Of a DNA stretch of 52,507 bases, positions 21,796-34,454 are shown in pieces. A model generated the notes under the pieces. That model did not search any database. It was not told the DNA's origin and worked only from the letters and a program-made list of their open reading frames with translations. Source of the stretch: Chromera velia (lineage: Eukaryota > Sar > Chromeraceae); contig JAHBMJ010000028.1 in the NCBI GenBank assembly GCA_018398765.1, positions 2,501-55,007 of the forward strand. The letters run 5' to 3'. Each line of letters begins with the position of its first letter. Positions within the stretch are counted from its first letter, which is position 1. Made by a program: the position numbers and the translations under genes.

Positions 21796-22284
21796 ATATT
21801 AATTCAGCCAGTTCGCTCGGCGTACGCGCAGAAGATAAGTCCTGCCTAACTCGGCTTCTCTGGCGCACCAAATGTATACAACGCACTGCAACACATGCTT
21901 GCTCTGCTCGTATGTTTCCTTCTGCTTACAACTGTAATGTACTCTTAAAGACTTCCTATATTTCTCTCTCTCTGCACACGGGACGATCCATAACAATGAT
22001 AATGATGATGACTTATGATAGAAGTTAGTAGAACTATAAATTAAATATCAACTAAAACTTTTGAGTTCTCACTCTAAAAAAAAAACTCAGTGTTACGATC
22101 AAGAGTTATCAACAAAGTTCAAAAAAAAAAAAAAATACTGTATGCATGCCAGTGCGTGTGGCATAGAAAGTTCAATCGTGGTATTATTTCCCATGCACAC
22201 TGGCACGCATGACTATACCTAACTTTGAAGTTTGAACTCTAAACCTAAGTCACCTAACTGGTTTTTGTATAAGTCTTGTAATGT
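21796..22284. other. AT-rich flank of the satellite array
   Basis: Unit similarity ends at about 21795 in ttctatattaattcag. The following 490 bp are AT-rich with long A runs and contain an inverted repeat. No gene seen. Confidence 0.6.
22102..22240. repeat. Long imperfect inverted repeat (MITE-like or hairpin-forming)
   Basis: The left arm (22102-22164) contains agagttatcaacaaagttc and atgcatgccagtgcgtgtgg. The right arm (22192-22240) is its inverse: reversed, it reads agagttcaaacttcaaagtt and then atgcgtgccagtgtgcat. About 27 bases form the loop. The arms are imperfect and the left has a poly-A insert. No target duplication was identified. Confidence 0.5.
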
Positions 22285-22770
22285 TTATAGTAGTTTTTGA
22301 ATATATATACTTAGACATATATTTTTATTTTGAAAACGCCGAATCACCGAACGAATCACAATTTCCGATTCACCTAGCGATTCACAAGATAGATTCATCA
22401 TTGATTTTGCAATAATGTATTGAATGAACAGTGACCACACACATACACACAGCTGCAGACGCGACATTTTCTTCAGTCCTTGCCACCTTCTGACAGCATT
22501 TTCGATTCCTCCTTCTACTTCACTCAAAGAATTAAAGAGATGAGGAGACAGACGAAGTGAAAGGCCCCAACTACAAAGAGCGTTCCATCCGACCGATCGA
22601 TCGATCCACTTCAGGACTGTACGGACGTCAGCTACCGAGAAACTTGGTCGAAGACTGTTTGTGCACATAATCGTCGTACGCGAATGATCTTGCTGACCTC
22701 GCCCGGAACTTTCTTTCTCTTTCCCACTTGCAAAACACTCGTGGCCTACGTAAGATGACATTTTATCCAC
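22285..22770 (-). CDS. Hypothetical ORF, 161 codons
   Basis: An ATG-initiated minus frame beginning MDKMSSYVGHECFASGKEKE. Composition is mixed rather than repetitive, with a plausible segment SFSVADVRTVLKWIDRSVGW. The C-terminal third runs into AT-rich DNA and looks less protein-like, so if real it is probably a first exon with a donor inside. No domain is recognised. It could be a chance ORF. Confidence 0.25.
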   Translation of the reverse strand: MDKMSSYVGHECFASGKEKESSGRGQQDHSRTTIMCTNSLRPSFSVADVRTVLKWIDRSVGWNALCSWGLSLRLSPHLFNSLSEVEGGIENAVRRWQGLKKMSRLQLCVCVWSLFIQYIIAKSMMNLSCESLGESEIVIRSVIRRFQNKNICLSIYIQKLL

Positions 22771-22779
22771 TGCAGCTCA

Positions 22780-23522
22780 TTGTGTTCTGTCCTCCTGTCG
22801 TCTCCTGACGTTCAACTTTTCGTGCTCTTGAGGCTCACTCGTGTGCTCTCTCTCTCTCCCCCTCCTCAGCGACCGCGTGGTCTCTTTCCCCCTCTGTATG
22901 TATCAGAGAAAGACAGACATCTTAGAAAAAGAAGAGGAAAGAAAAGGAAAAGATGGGCATCCTTAATTTCATGATCATAGTCGTATCCCAATTGATTTTT
23001 GTTTTCTTCGAATTTATTTACTTCTGTAACGGACTTTCTTATCTTCCTTCTTTCTTCCTGAAATTCCCAAGGGGGCGTTTCCGTCTGTAGCGTCTGCTTC
23101 TTTTTTTTTCGCTTTGCCCCTTTTTCTGCCATCCTGTGGGCATGATTGTTGAAAGCTTTTGTTTCCTTTCTTTTGAATTTTCCTGCCCTCTTTAATTTTC
23201 AAAATCGAATTCGTATTGACCAACAAAACACAGACAGAGCAGAAACGCCTACCGACCCACTTGGAGTACGGTTTCCTTCCTTTTAAGTCAATTAAATCTT
23301 TGGAAGGAAGGAAGGACCTTCAAGGCAAAAGAAAAGAAGGAAGGAAACCCAACCCCCAGCCGACTGTTGCCACCCAACCAGCCCACGGCATCCATCTATC
23401 ATGCTGTCCATCAATCCATCGGCCTGTCTGTCTAATCCTCTCTCTATTGTATTTGTATGTCCCTCGCCGGACTTCATCACCAGACTTCATGCTCTGCCTT
23501 TGTCTCGCTGCTTTGTACATAC

Positions 23523-23565
<43 letters not shown>

Positions 23566-23830
23566 TGTGATTGTGTGAGTGTACGGGGGGGGTTCTCTCT
23601 GTCGTGAAAGTCCTGCAATACCATCCTTCGATCGATCATGCTTGATGCCCCCCCCCCCTTCTCTTCATCTTGCCTGCTCGTACCCCCCGCCCACCCCTCA
23701 ATTACCCCCCCAGCTGCTTCTCTTCACCAAGACGACAGATAGGCAATAGGTGACCGGGAAGCAAGACTAAACAACAAAAGAAGACCTACATGCCGACTTA
23801 ACTGGATTGCTTTTTGTCGTCGACTAAAGG

Positions 23831-23872
<42 letters not shown>

Positions 23873-24025
23873 AGGGAGGGAAGGCAGCCTCGACCCCTTC
23901 ACACCAAGCGCTCCCTTCTCTTCCCGCCACCCCCTTTCGTTTTCACCCGACCAAGCTTGCATCATTCATTCATTCGTTCTCCTGCATGGAGGAATCCTAC
24001 AGACAAACAGACAGGCCTTCCTTCC
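22780..24025. repeat. Gene-poor low-complexity stretch
   Basis: No gene supported. CT then GT microsatellites at about 23521-23570, poly-C runs at about 23649 and 23706, GA repeats at 23834-23868, and the tetramer ACAG throughout. Open frames here consist of Ser-Leu or Lys-Glu runs. Confidence 0.6.
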
Positions 24026-24147
24026 TTACTTCAGGCAAACATCCAGTGCTGTCTGTATCTCCTGCGTGGCCTCCACAGCTACCCGGCTGATGCTGCCCGA
24101 CTTTCCTTTGGCCCCCCGTCCACGTCCAAACAAACAGACAACATTCT
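24026..24147 (-). CDS. Candidate C-terminal exon of an unidentified gene
   Basis: A minus frame ends at TAA 24028-24026 with a protein-like tail: GRGRGAKGKSGSISRVAVEA then TQEIQTALDVCLK. Upstream in frame it reads WGEEVKENVVCLF. No clear acceptor or upstream exon was identified. The Gly/Arg/Lys start and helical end look like a genuine C-terminus, but this rests on composition only. Confidence 0.3.
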
Positions 24148-24199
24148 CTTTCACCTCCTCTCCCCATTCACACCAGTCAGTCCCCTTTTCTCGTTTCTT

Positions 24200-27100
24200 C
24201 TTCCATTCCGCCCTTTCTCTTTCGGTTTGTGGACGGTCCTAGTTTTTTTTTTCTTTTCTTCTGGTCACTCTCTGTTTTACACCCACTGCATCATCATATC
24301 AAACGATCCATCGAATGGTTTTCTCCTTTCTCTGGTGGCCTTTTCCCGTTCCTTTCGTCTGCTTCTGACAGCATCCAGGCCTGCTGGATAGAACACAACA
24401 GAACAGAACAGAACGGAAAAGAAGAATAATGCACAAGCAGCCAGCCAGCCTGTCAGACCTCCACACAGCTGTATGGAAGGAATCAGTCAAGTGGACGATC
24501 GAAAGGGAAGTTTGCCAGCCAAAGCCAAAGAAGAAAAAGGGAAGGAATCTGATGATGCAGTGGAGAGAAAGGGGGGAAGGGCAGCTAGGCGATGGTCATC
24601 CAAATCCGTCCTGCCTGGAAAGGAAAGGAAAGAAAGGAGGGAGGAAGCTGGGGAGTTGGAGGAGGGAAAGGTACTTGGCCACATGAGTGACTTTCTTGAG
24701 GAAAGGAAAAGAACGGAAAGAGAGGGGAGAAGGAAGACAGACAACATGTTGGTCTGACACAAACAAAAGGGCTTGCACGCTCCCCACGCCCTCCCCAGAC
24801 CACAGGCCGGGCCTACGCTTTGCAAGCAGCAGGAGGGCAGGGGGGAGAAGGATCAACGAGTAAAAGAGAAAGAGTGCCAAGACAGACAGGCATATGACTG
24901 ACAACGCATCGAATTACAGTGCTCTTTTTCTTTTTCTTTGCTTGTTGGCATGGTCGTCTTCTGCATCGACCGAGGGTGTACGATTGGAAGGAAACGTTGG
25001 CCAGTCTGTCAGTTAGTCAGTGCGTTTTTCTTTCAGTCGCTTCCCTTTCCTTTCCTTTCCTTCTCTGCATGGGCTCTCTCGTCCCTCTCCGTCGGGAGAG
25101 AGACACAAAAACATCCAATTTCCTACAAACACTCACACAAAAACACACTGTGAAGATGTCACTGTTCTTCGTACTTGTTCGCACTGACGAGAGACAGACA
25201 GATAAAGAGATTGACAGAAAGGGACGTGTTGCATTGAGTGTGAGTGAGCAGGCAGCAGACGCTGCAACACTCCTCTCCTCCTTCATTACTTCATTCATTG
25301 CATCTTGCAAGCCTCTCCGTCGTTCTTCTTTCCGCCCACCCCCGATAGATATCTACCCTTTCTTATATCAAACGACAAAACAGACAGAGTGAAAGAAGGG
25401 AGAAGGAGGCTAGCAGCGAGCACGAGATGGATGGTGTTGCAGTATTGCAAACAGAAAGAAAAAAGGGATGAAAGAAGGGTTGAAGAAGAAGAATCAGCCC
25501 TCGCTCGAGCTTTCCCAACGCTTCGTTCCTTCTCCTTAAGAAGAAAAAGTTCGAATTAATTGCACATTCATTCATTTTTCTTTCCAAATCAACTTCTCTC
25601 TGTCTCTCTCTCTCTCTCCATGTGATGCTGCTGTCCGATTCCTTCAAGCCTGCATGAAATGCCTTGCAATGTAACATGCATGCACGCACGCATGAAGTGA
25701 TGAATTGATCACGCGTCTTTCCTTCCTGCAATGCACAGTCATTCATTTATACATTCAATCCTTCATTCATTTAAATTAACTTACCCATGTCTTCCTGTCG
25801 GCATCCTCTGCCGGTCCACTTCCTTCCTTCACACCACCTACACACCCATCGATCGGTCCATCCATCCAATTCCTTCCAATCCATTCACGGCAGTGCTGCC
25901 AGACAGAGAAATGAATGAATGAAGAATGTCCGTCCAGTGAACGGACGTCCACTTATTCGAATGCATTTATTGAATTGAATTGAATTGCCGGGCTACCGCT
26001 ACCCCAACAGAGGTCCCCCGGGGGCCCACCCGGCGGCGCGTCGCGTCTCTTCTCTGCTCCCCTCTTTGTAGACAGACACGATGAGAGACAGACAGACAGA
26101 CTGGGAGAGAGACTCTAAATTCATCCGAGTAGACTCATCGATCAATGCATCCATGATCAAATTCGGGTGCACGAACACACACACATACACATACACACAG
26201 GCGCACAGATACACAGTTACACAGACAGACAGCAACTTCAATTCGTTCTCGTGACGCAGACAGACAGACAGACAGACAGACAGAGCAGGGACCGACCCGC
26301 CCAGCCACTTCTTTCTCTCCTCCCCCCCCTCCATGCAACCCCGTGGGAGGGGACAGGGAGGCAGGCAGGCAGGGACGCAGGGAGAGCAGAGGAGTGCCTC
26401 TCCTCTCGTCTCTTTTGTTAAATTTCCTCCGGAAGACGGAAGGAAAAGAAATGAATGAAATGATCAATTCAGCGAATTCGTTGGTTGGTTGGTTGGTTTT
26501 CTTCTCTCCTTTCGTTTCATGAAGAAAGAGAAAAAAAAAAAAACAGAGAGGTAACGCTATGCAGACGGACAGACCTCCTTGAGTTCCTGCCGACAGACAA
26601 GCAGCCCCTCCCGCCCACGTTCTTTTATTTGACCTTCCCTCCTTGCGACTCGCTGCCAGCAAGCCTTTGCTTGTCCACGCGGCTGTCACAAAGCGAGGGC
26701 TGAGGGAGGAAGTGGGAGAGAACGCAAACCCACCCCCCAGAGGACGGTGCGGAAAGCATGACGACCCGCTTTGCCGAATTGGTTTTTAACGAATTAAAGA
26801 AATCGATGATGCGATGAATTGATTGCTGCTTTGTTTTTCCGTTGTTTCCGACAACTGGCACGAAAAGATCGTAATAAGGTGAATGAAGACAAAAAGGGAC
26901 GAAGAACCAGAAGAGAGAGAGAGCAGCAGGTGGGTGACATGATATGATCATATCGATGATCGACAAGAGACTTCCTAAGCCTGTGAGAGGAGAGGAGAGG
27001 AACGAAGGATCGATCCTTCTCCCTTCCCGCCCGCCCGTATGGGTCATCCGTAGACAGATTTCCTCTCGTTAGTTCGTTCCTTCACGGGGTTTCTTCTTTT

Positions 27101-29670
27101 GTTGGAGTGCGGGCGCGCGTCAACCAAATGCTTGCTCTCCTCCCCTTCTCTCTCCGGCGTACCGGTGTTTACTTGTGTGTATGTGCGTGTGTGTGTGGAT
27201 TGCTTGAATGCATAAGCTCTGCCCCAGCCAACCAAGCCGAACGGAGTCCGCAGAGCGTAGCAATACACACACATGTGAACAAAGAGGGAAATCAATGGAG
27301 ATTGACGTACTCACTCACGAATGGATTGCATGAATTCTGAGACAAGACAAAGGAGAGACAGGAAGGAGAGACGGGAGGGAGGGGACGTCTTATCTCTCTT
27401 TTCCTCCTCTTCTTCTTCTTCTTCCTTTTCTTATTTGTGCATCGGGAGGCCAGGGGGGGTGCTGAAGGAGGGCAGAGAACAGAGAAGGGCAAGCAGAGGG
27501 AGGGGGAGAGGAGAGCATGCAATTGTTTGAGGGAGGAAGCACAAGAAAGAACACGAAGGAAGAAAAGACGAGCAGGAGACCCCCCCCTCCATCCACCTGG
27601 AGACCGACCGACAGATAAATACAGAAAGAAAGAAAAAAAGGCAGGGCAGGCAGGCAGGCAGGCAGGTGAAGAAATGAACAAAAGCCTACCGGTGGGTACC
27701 GGCGATGGCTGGAACACGACCACAGAGACAGACACACAAACAGACAGACATGCATGCATGCAGTCAGGCGTATCGACTAGCTGTGGACATGCATCCTCCT
27801 TTTCTTCTCTTCTTCTTTTCTTCTCTCTCTCTCTCTTTCGTCTTTCGTTCCTTGCTTCTTTCTTTCTTTCTCTGACTGGTTTGTTCGGTTGGTTGGGTCT
27901 CCCGTTCGAGAAAGCAGTGCATCAGTCAAGTCTCCCTCCCTCTCTTCTTGCATGCACACGCCCACACAATCAATCATGCTCTCACTCACTGACGCACGCA
28001 TGCACGTCCCTTCCTTCCTTCCTTCCTGTCTCTTCAATTATCACTTCTTCAAGTCACTCACCTCCTCGCTCGCGTGAACCGAAGGAGAAGGAAAAAAGGA
28101 AGGAAGGAGGCAGGAAGGAAGGAAGATCTACTTGATCAGACAGACCGGACTCACTGAAGAAAAGTGAAGAGAGGGGGCGTGGAGTCAACAGGCAGATAGA
28201 TAGAAGCAATAGCGAGGGAGGAAAGATCGAAGCCATGCATGGCAGAGACACACAGAGATACAGAAAGAAGAATGGAAGGAAGGAAGGAAAGACAGAACCA
28301 GCAGACCACCCCGTCCACCCATCCATCCAAGAAGAAGAGAGACACAAAAGAAAGAAAGAAAGAAGATATCGACTGAGAAAGAAAGAGAAGAAAGAAGAAG
28401 ACAAGCAAGCAAACAAGAAGCGCACACGAAGGACGGAAGCCGCGCTGACGAAGACGAAAAGACGATCGGTCGGAAGTGAAGGAAGCAGATCGCTTGAGTG
28501 GGAAAGAAGGAAAGAAGGAAGGGGAATTGACTCCAGCAGGAAGGAAGCCCACTTCCTTCCTACCGTCAGTCCATCAATTTGCCTGTCAGACAGACACACA
28601 GACAGAGCATCTACCGGTCTGGCCGATCGTGCGTGCCGCATCATGCAGATCATACAAGTCGGTCAACACGGCACGCAGGCAGGCGGGCAGGCAGGAGGCC
28701 AAGGACGTCTTGTCTCGTCTCAGGAGGAGCTAGGGCAATGAAGAGACGACAGAGTCAGACAAAGAAACACGATGGAAGGCAGGAGAGAAGCCAAACGAAA
28801 AGAAGCGGAGGGGCCTCAGCCTGCCTGCATGCATGAAGCCGTCTCCATCTCCCCATCCCCCCCCCCTTCTTGCCCTTTCTCCCTCTGAACTCCCAGAGAG
28901 TTAGAGAGAGAGAAGGACAAGAAGAAGCCGATTTGTTCTTCTTTCGCTAAATTCTCTATTCTCTCACCCCAATCACACACACACAGACAGACAAAGAAAG
29001 AAGCGATCGATGCACCCGTCGATTTGCCCTCCCTCCCATCAATTTAGGGGGTGGGGCGGGGTCACAAGTTGTGTCAGACACAGACAGACAGACAGACAGG
29101 CCGATAGAACACAAGCACAGAACAGAACAGATACAAGGGAAGAAGACGAAGAAGCAGAAAAAAAAAAGGAGAGGAGCGAGTGGATATAGGCTGATGATCT
29201 TGCAGGACGGACCAAAAGAAGAAAGAACGAAAGAAGGAAAGAAAGACGCAGGCTGAGGAGCTCGCAACTTCACCCACCTCCCTCCCGCCCAAGCCGCCAT
29301 CCTTCTTTCCTTGCTGCATTCCTTTTGAACACCCGAGATCGAAGCAGACACACAGAGGAAAAGAAGAGCACACGAAAGTCCAACTTCGCGTCGCGTGCGG
29401 GGAGAGAACCAAAGGGACGATCGAGGAAGGAACAGAGGGAGACAGACAAAGGCATGAGGCCATCCATCTCCCGCTGTCCTCCCTGCATCCATCCATCCAT
29501 CGGTCATCTCTTTGCCCCCGTCATCTGTTTGTTTTGTGTTCGCGCAACCAAGAGGAGACGAGAGACAAAAGAAAGAAGGGAAGGAGGAGGGAAAGCAAAA
29601 GCAACCTGCCTCCCACCCTCTCTCTCTCCTAGCTCTCTCTCTTGTTTTTCGTCTCTCTCGTCTTGCTTCT
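24200..29670. repeat. Low-complexity spacer downstream of the RRM-KH gene
   Basis: Apart from the weak exon candidates listed, this stretch is dominated by (ACAG)n, GAAG/CTTC runs, CAGG repeats (about 27650) and TGCATGCA palindromes. The minus strand reads aattcaataaatgcattcg near 25970, which contains AATAAA and follows a short GC-rich frame ending GWAPGGPLLG at about 26000, so a minus gene end there is possible. I cannot support more. Confidence 0.5.
24914..28615 (-). CDS. Candidate gene built from very small exons (speculative)
   Basis: Five minus-strand segments join with matching phases. They are a segment ending at 28615 (RAVLTDLYDLHDAARTIGQT, donor ACCG|gtagat; no good acceptor found), then 27708-27690 (19 nt, ttccag ... 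gtaggc), 27336-27319 (18 nt, tctcag ... gtgagt), 25807-25785 (23 nt, cggcag ... gtaagt) and a terminal exon 24960-24914 (gatgcag, ending KQRKRKRAL and TAA). The joined end would read AIAGTHRIHAIHSGCRQEDM, then EDDHAN and the basic tail, which looks like a nuclear localisation signal. Short exons picked by eye are prone to error, and no family is recognised. Confidence 0.22.
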
Positions 29671-32600
29671 TCACTCAGCAACAACGGGAACAGCGTCCCC
29701 TTCTGGACTTGAGATCTCACCAGCCCTTTCCCTCTTTTCCGTTTCCCCTTCCTCCGCCTTCTCCGAGTCACTCGAGGCTCCTTTGGTCAGTTGCCCCCCC
29801 GAGCCCTTCTCTCTCCCCCTCTCCTTAGAAGAGGAAGAGGAGCCCCCCTTGTCGTCCTGCTGCTCAGCTTGTTCTGCTTCCTCTGCAGGGGCTGCAGCCA
29901 TTGGACACAGGAGGAAGGGAGGGAAACTTCAAAGTTTTCTTCTGTCTCCTCTATTTCTTCAAAGTGCCAGGCACTTTTCTGAAGACCATCACAACTACAC
30001 GTTTCCTCTGCTTCTACAAACGGTAAGAGAATAAAAGTGCTCGCTGTTGATCACTTCAGTTTCTTTGCCTGTCGAGCAATAACGTCAAGCTCGAAACACA
30101 AATCTTCAAGGTGTCCACTTAAGACATGCCTGTGTCTGAATGTGGGTGCATGTGCAAAAGACGAGAGAGAGACCTTCCCGTGATTCCACCAAAAACTCCA
30201 CGGTGAGGAGGCGGGGGGGGAAATTGTACTGCTATTTCGCCATTTTTTTTTGCTCTACGTATTCTATCTAATCTCCGGCGTTCTTCAAATTCCAGTATTC
30301 ACAATACCATTCTCACACACACCCCCACACACACCTGCAGAAACCGAAGGAAGGTCTACGACGGACGAGGACAGCGCGACAGAGGCGAAACTTTCCGTGA
30401 GGTTGTCCTGCAATGAGCCTGTGCCGGACTGCGTCTCCGTTCTCTCCGGCGGAGCATGGGGGACAGGGGCAGCTGCAGACTTCCCGACGGGGACTCCTAG
30501 GTCGCCTGACGATTCTGCGGCGGCAGACGGCTCCTCCTTCTTGTCCACTTCTTTGTCCTCCACTGCCTCCGTTTGGTCGTTTTTCGTTTCTTCTTCTTCG
30601 AGCTCTGACTTCTTCCCTTTGTTGTCCACTGGGGAGACGGGTGACATGGGGGTCATGTGTTTCTCCGTGACGGGAACTGAGGGGGAAGGGGAGGAGGAAA
30701 GAGGTGGTGCGGCGTCTTCAAGTTGTTTGTCTTTGGTGGGCTTCTTCTCCTCTGCTGCGGGGACTTGAGAAGGGGAAGGGGGGGAGTCATGTTTTTTGGG
30801 AAGGGAACTTTGCACGTCCTCCTTGTCCTCCTCTGCAGCAGCGATTGGTGCTTGCTTTGGGGAGTCCGCTTTGCTCTCGCTTTGCTCCTTTTCTTCGTCT
30901 GCTTGCTCTGTGTTTGTCTTCGCCTCTTCCTCTTTCTTTTCCTCTATCTTCGTCTCTTGCACCGGCTCCTTTTCTGCAGACGTCTCCTCTTTGCCCCGCG
31001 CCTCCTTTGCGTCTTCCCCCTCCTGAGGTTGGGGTTGAGGAGACGCGGCTTCTTGGTCCTCCGCCAGGGCCTCGAGTGTGCATTTGACAGATTCCTTGAT
31101 GTCCTGTCTCATGGCTGCAGTCTGCAGGTGAGGCTTGAAAGGGGTGATGGGCGAAGAGGAGGGGCAGGCTGGGAGCTCGCCTGAGAGAGATACAGAGGGA
31201 GAAGGAGAAGGGGACTGCGGGCTTTGGGCAGCGGCAAGGGGAAGGGTGAGGGGGGAACTGGAAGATGCTTCCTTCGGTGCATCTGCACCTGCGTCCTCTC
31301 CTCCCTCGTCCTTTTTCGCTTCAGATGCTGCGTCTGCCTTTTCTGCCTCTTTCTCTTTCTCCTTAACATCGCCACTCCCTTCATCCTGCTGCTCTTTTTC
31401 TGCACTCTCTTTTTCTTCTGCAGGGGCGGCGACTTCCTCCTTTTTCGTCTCCGCACTCTCCTCCTGCTTCCCTTTTTCCCCCCTCTGTTGTGCCTCTTTT
31501 TCCTTCTCGTTCAGGGGGTCTGCAGCGTCTCCCTCAGCAGGACTTGTCTCTTTGTGCTCTGCAGGTGTGTTCTCAGATTCCTTCTCCCCCTCCTCTTCCT
31601 CCTCAGCAGCTTCCTTCTCTTTTCTGGCTTCTGGAGGGGTCTCTTTGGGGGCTGCGAGGGCTTTTGCCTTCTCCTTCGCGTCTCCTGAAGGGGGTTTCGG
31701 AGGGGATGGGCGAGTGTCCTGAGGCGGCGGGGGGGGAGGAGGTGGAGGGGGTGGCGGCGGGACCCCACCTCCGAGATGATTCATGGGAGATCCGTCGGAG
31801 ATGAACGCCGCAGGGTTGACGTTGACAGGCGCCGCCACGAACCCCCCGGCACCAGGAATCCCCCCCGGGGGCCAGGGACCAGCCTTGGGGGACCCAAACT
31901 GACTCAGCGTCATGTTCAGTCCTCCTCCAGGTGCCCCCCCGGGTTTTCCGTCTGCCCCTTGAGGAAGAGGAGAAGGGGAATGGAGATTGAACGGAAGGGG
32001 GGGCCCTCGGATACCCGCAGTGGGAGACGGCGTGGGTAGGTCCGGAAGCCCCGCGCCTGTTGCTGACAGGATCGGGGACCCCAGAGGGCTCCCTGAGTAG
32101 CCAGCAAACGCAGCGCCGGGCCCATTCATTGGGGAAGGGGAAGGGAAAAAGCTCAACCCGCTCCCTAACGGACCGATGCCTAACACAGCAGACATACCAC
32201 TGTTCCCCCCTCCCTGGTTGTGTGCAAACCCCCCGCTGTCGAGGGGAATGACGGGGGAATAGGGCACTGCCCCGGGGCCGGTCAGAGCGTCAGGAGTAGG
32301 CGAGGCAGAACCCCCGTGTCCAAAATGGAGAGACTGCCCTCCGGCAGGGCCCCCGTGGATGAAGCTGCCGGGGGGGAGAAGGAGAGTCGGGGACATGCCG
32401 GCGGCTGCATTGTGCATGTTGGCCGCTGCAGCCGCAGCCGCTGGGTTGTTTGTCTGCTGCTGCTGTTGTTGTGTTTTCTGGTTTCCTCCCTGCTGCTGCT
32501 GCTGTGATTGCAGATTCGACTGCACGGTGACGGACAGATGGCCTGCATTCCTCCTATTCAAAATTCCTCCTGCCACGCCCCCCTGAGCTTGTCGGGCTTC

Positions 32601-34422
32601 TTCACCTGACTGCTGCTGCCCGCCTGCGCCTCCTCGTCGCATCCCCCCTCCGACGGTGCGGCCGCCATTCCCGTCACGTGCCGTCGGGCTCTGGCCGTCT
32701 CCTCCTCCTTCCTGATGCATATTTGCCCCCATAGAGTCTGGGGAGGGGAAGTTCAAACCACGAGAGGCACCGGCTCCTTTGCCCCCTCGTCGCCTCGACT
32801 GGGGTGTCGACTGACCGCCCCCAACCGGATACTGGGTGCTGTTCATTTGATTTGAATTCTTTTGCATCATCCCCCTGGCTCCACCCTGTCCTTGTCCTTT
32901 CATCGCCCCTTCATTCAAATTACCCCCCCCCGGCTGAGGCTGCTGAGATCGGAAGAGCGACGAGAGGGGAGTCGGACCCCCCCCTCCCTGCTGCTGCTGT
33001 TGATTTCCATCGAAACCCCCCCCGAGGTTGAGGTTCTGGTTCTGACCCCCTTGGTCCTCCTGATCTCCCCTGCGACCACCCATATGAAACGCCTGCCCCG
33101 GGAAACCGCCTCCTCCCGCCTGACTCGACACATGCCGACCGCTGTCACTGGGAAAGATCAAATGGGGCCTGTTTCCCTTCTCTACTCCTCCTCCTCTGCC
33201 TCTCCCCCCCCCAGGCTGGTGCTGCTGTTGGGCCATCGGAGAGAAATCATTCTGCATGCCCCCCCCGAAGTGCTGCTGCTGCATGCCTGACCGGAGGGGG
33301 TGCATCCCCATTCCCGTGTCGGTCTGACGACTGCCGAAATCCTCAAAAGAAGTCGAGTGGCTACGGGCTGGATCGCCCCAGGGGCCCTGCTGCTGTGACC
33401 CGCCGCCACTCATGTGCCCCCCTTGCCTGTTCATCCCGCCGCCAGGCCCACCGCCACGACGCCCCCCTCCCGGGCCGATCCCCTGCAACTCTCTCTGTTC
33501 CCCCCCCCCTGCAGCCCCTGCAGCCACTCCCTCCAAACCGAAGGGAAAGGAAGACGACCTGACAGGATGCCGATTCTGTTGGGATCCCTGCTGCTGCTGC
33601 TGTTGGGGGAATGGTCTCTGCTGAGAGTGCTGTTGGCTCCTCTGCTGTTGGCACTGTGCGAGCTGCGCTGCGGGCCCAGCACCCCCTCCGTTCCCAGAGC
33701 CCCCCCCCCCTCCTCCTGAAGGCGACTGGTGTTCCCCTTCCTGCTCGTCGTGGGCCTTCGAGTAGACTGCACGTTGGCAGAGAGAGGAGAGAAGAGAAGA
33801 GAAGAGGAGAGACAAGAATGATTTCATGCCGCCGTCTGTTTGTGCATCCCCTTTTCTCCCTCTCTCCCTTCCTCTGACTTTTTCTGAGACTGACGCCGTG
33901 CCTCCCTTCTTCACTTGCGACGTCAACAGACGTAACCGCGGAAGATCGACGAAGTTGTGGATGAATGCTTGACTGACTGAGTAGATTCGCAGGCAGGGTG
34001 GAGCCATCGAGCAAAACAAAACAAAGTAAAACAAGAGGAACCGCTAAGTGAAAGAAGGCCTGACAGACACTTGCTGTGCGGGTGCAAATGAGGGTAGTGC
34101 GCCTGCCTGTCCTTCTACATGCTCGCCTCGACAGCCTACCTTCCTGCCTGCCTGTCTGAAAAAAAAAAACTGACTGACGCAAATGCTCTCTCATCCGGGG
34201 GTGCATCACGTCCTTCGCAGGCCGCCCGTTCTCCCGGCAGTACCTGGCATACTCCTCCTGAACCTGAAAGAAACGAACAAAAGAAAAGGTTAGTACCATA
34301 GCCAAACAAACAAAAGGAGAGAAGAGCAGGAAGTAAGGTGTACACACAGACACACGCACACTGGGGAGAGTGGGGACCCTCCGAACGACAACGCCGGGAT
34401 GACCCCCCCCATCCAATCCAGT

Positions 34423-34454
<32 letters not shown>

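Noticed and set aside
28643-28741. Plus-strand start reading MQIIQVGQHGTQAGG, similar to a tubulin N-terminus
   Set aside because: The similarity ends in a CAGG repeat, the conserved GQCGNQIG is not kept, and no donor follows; most likely chance.
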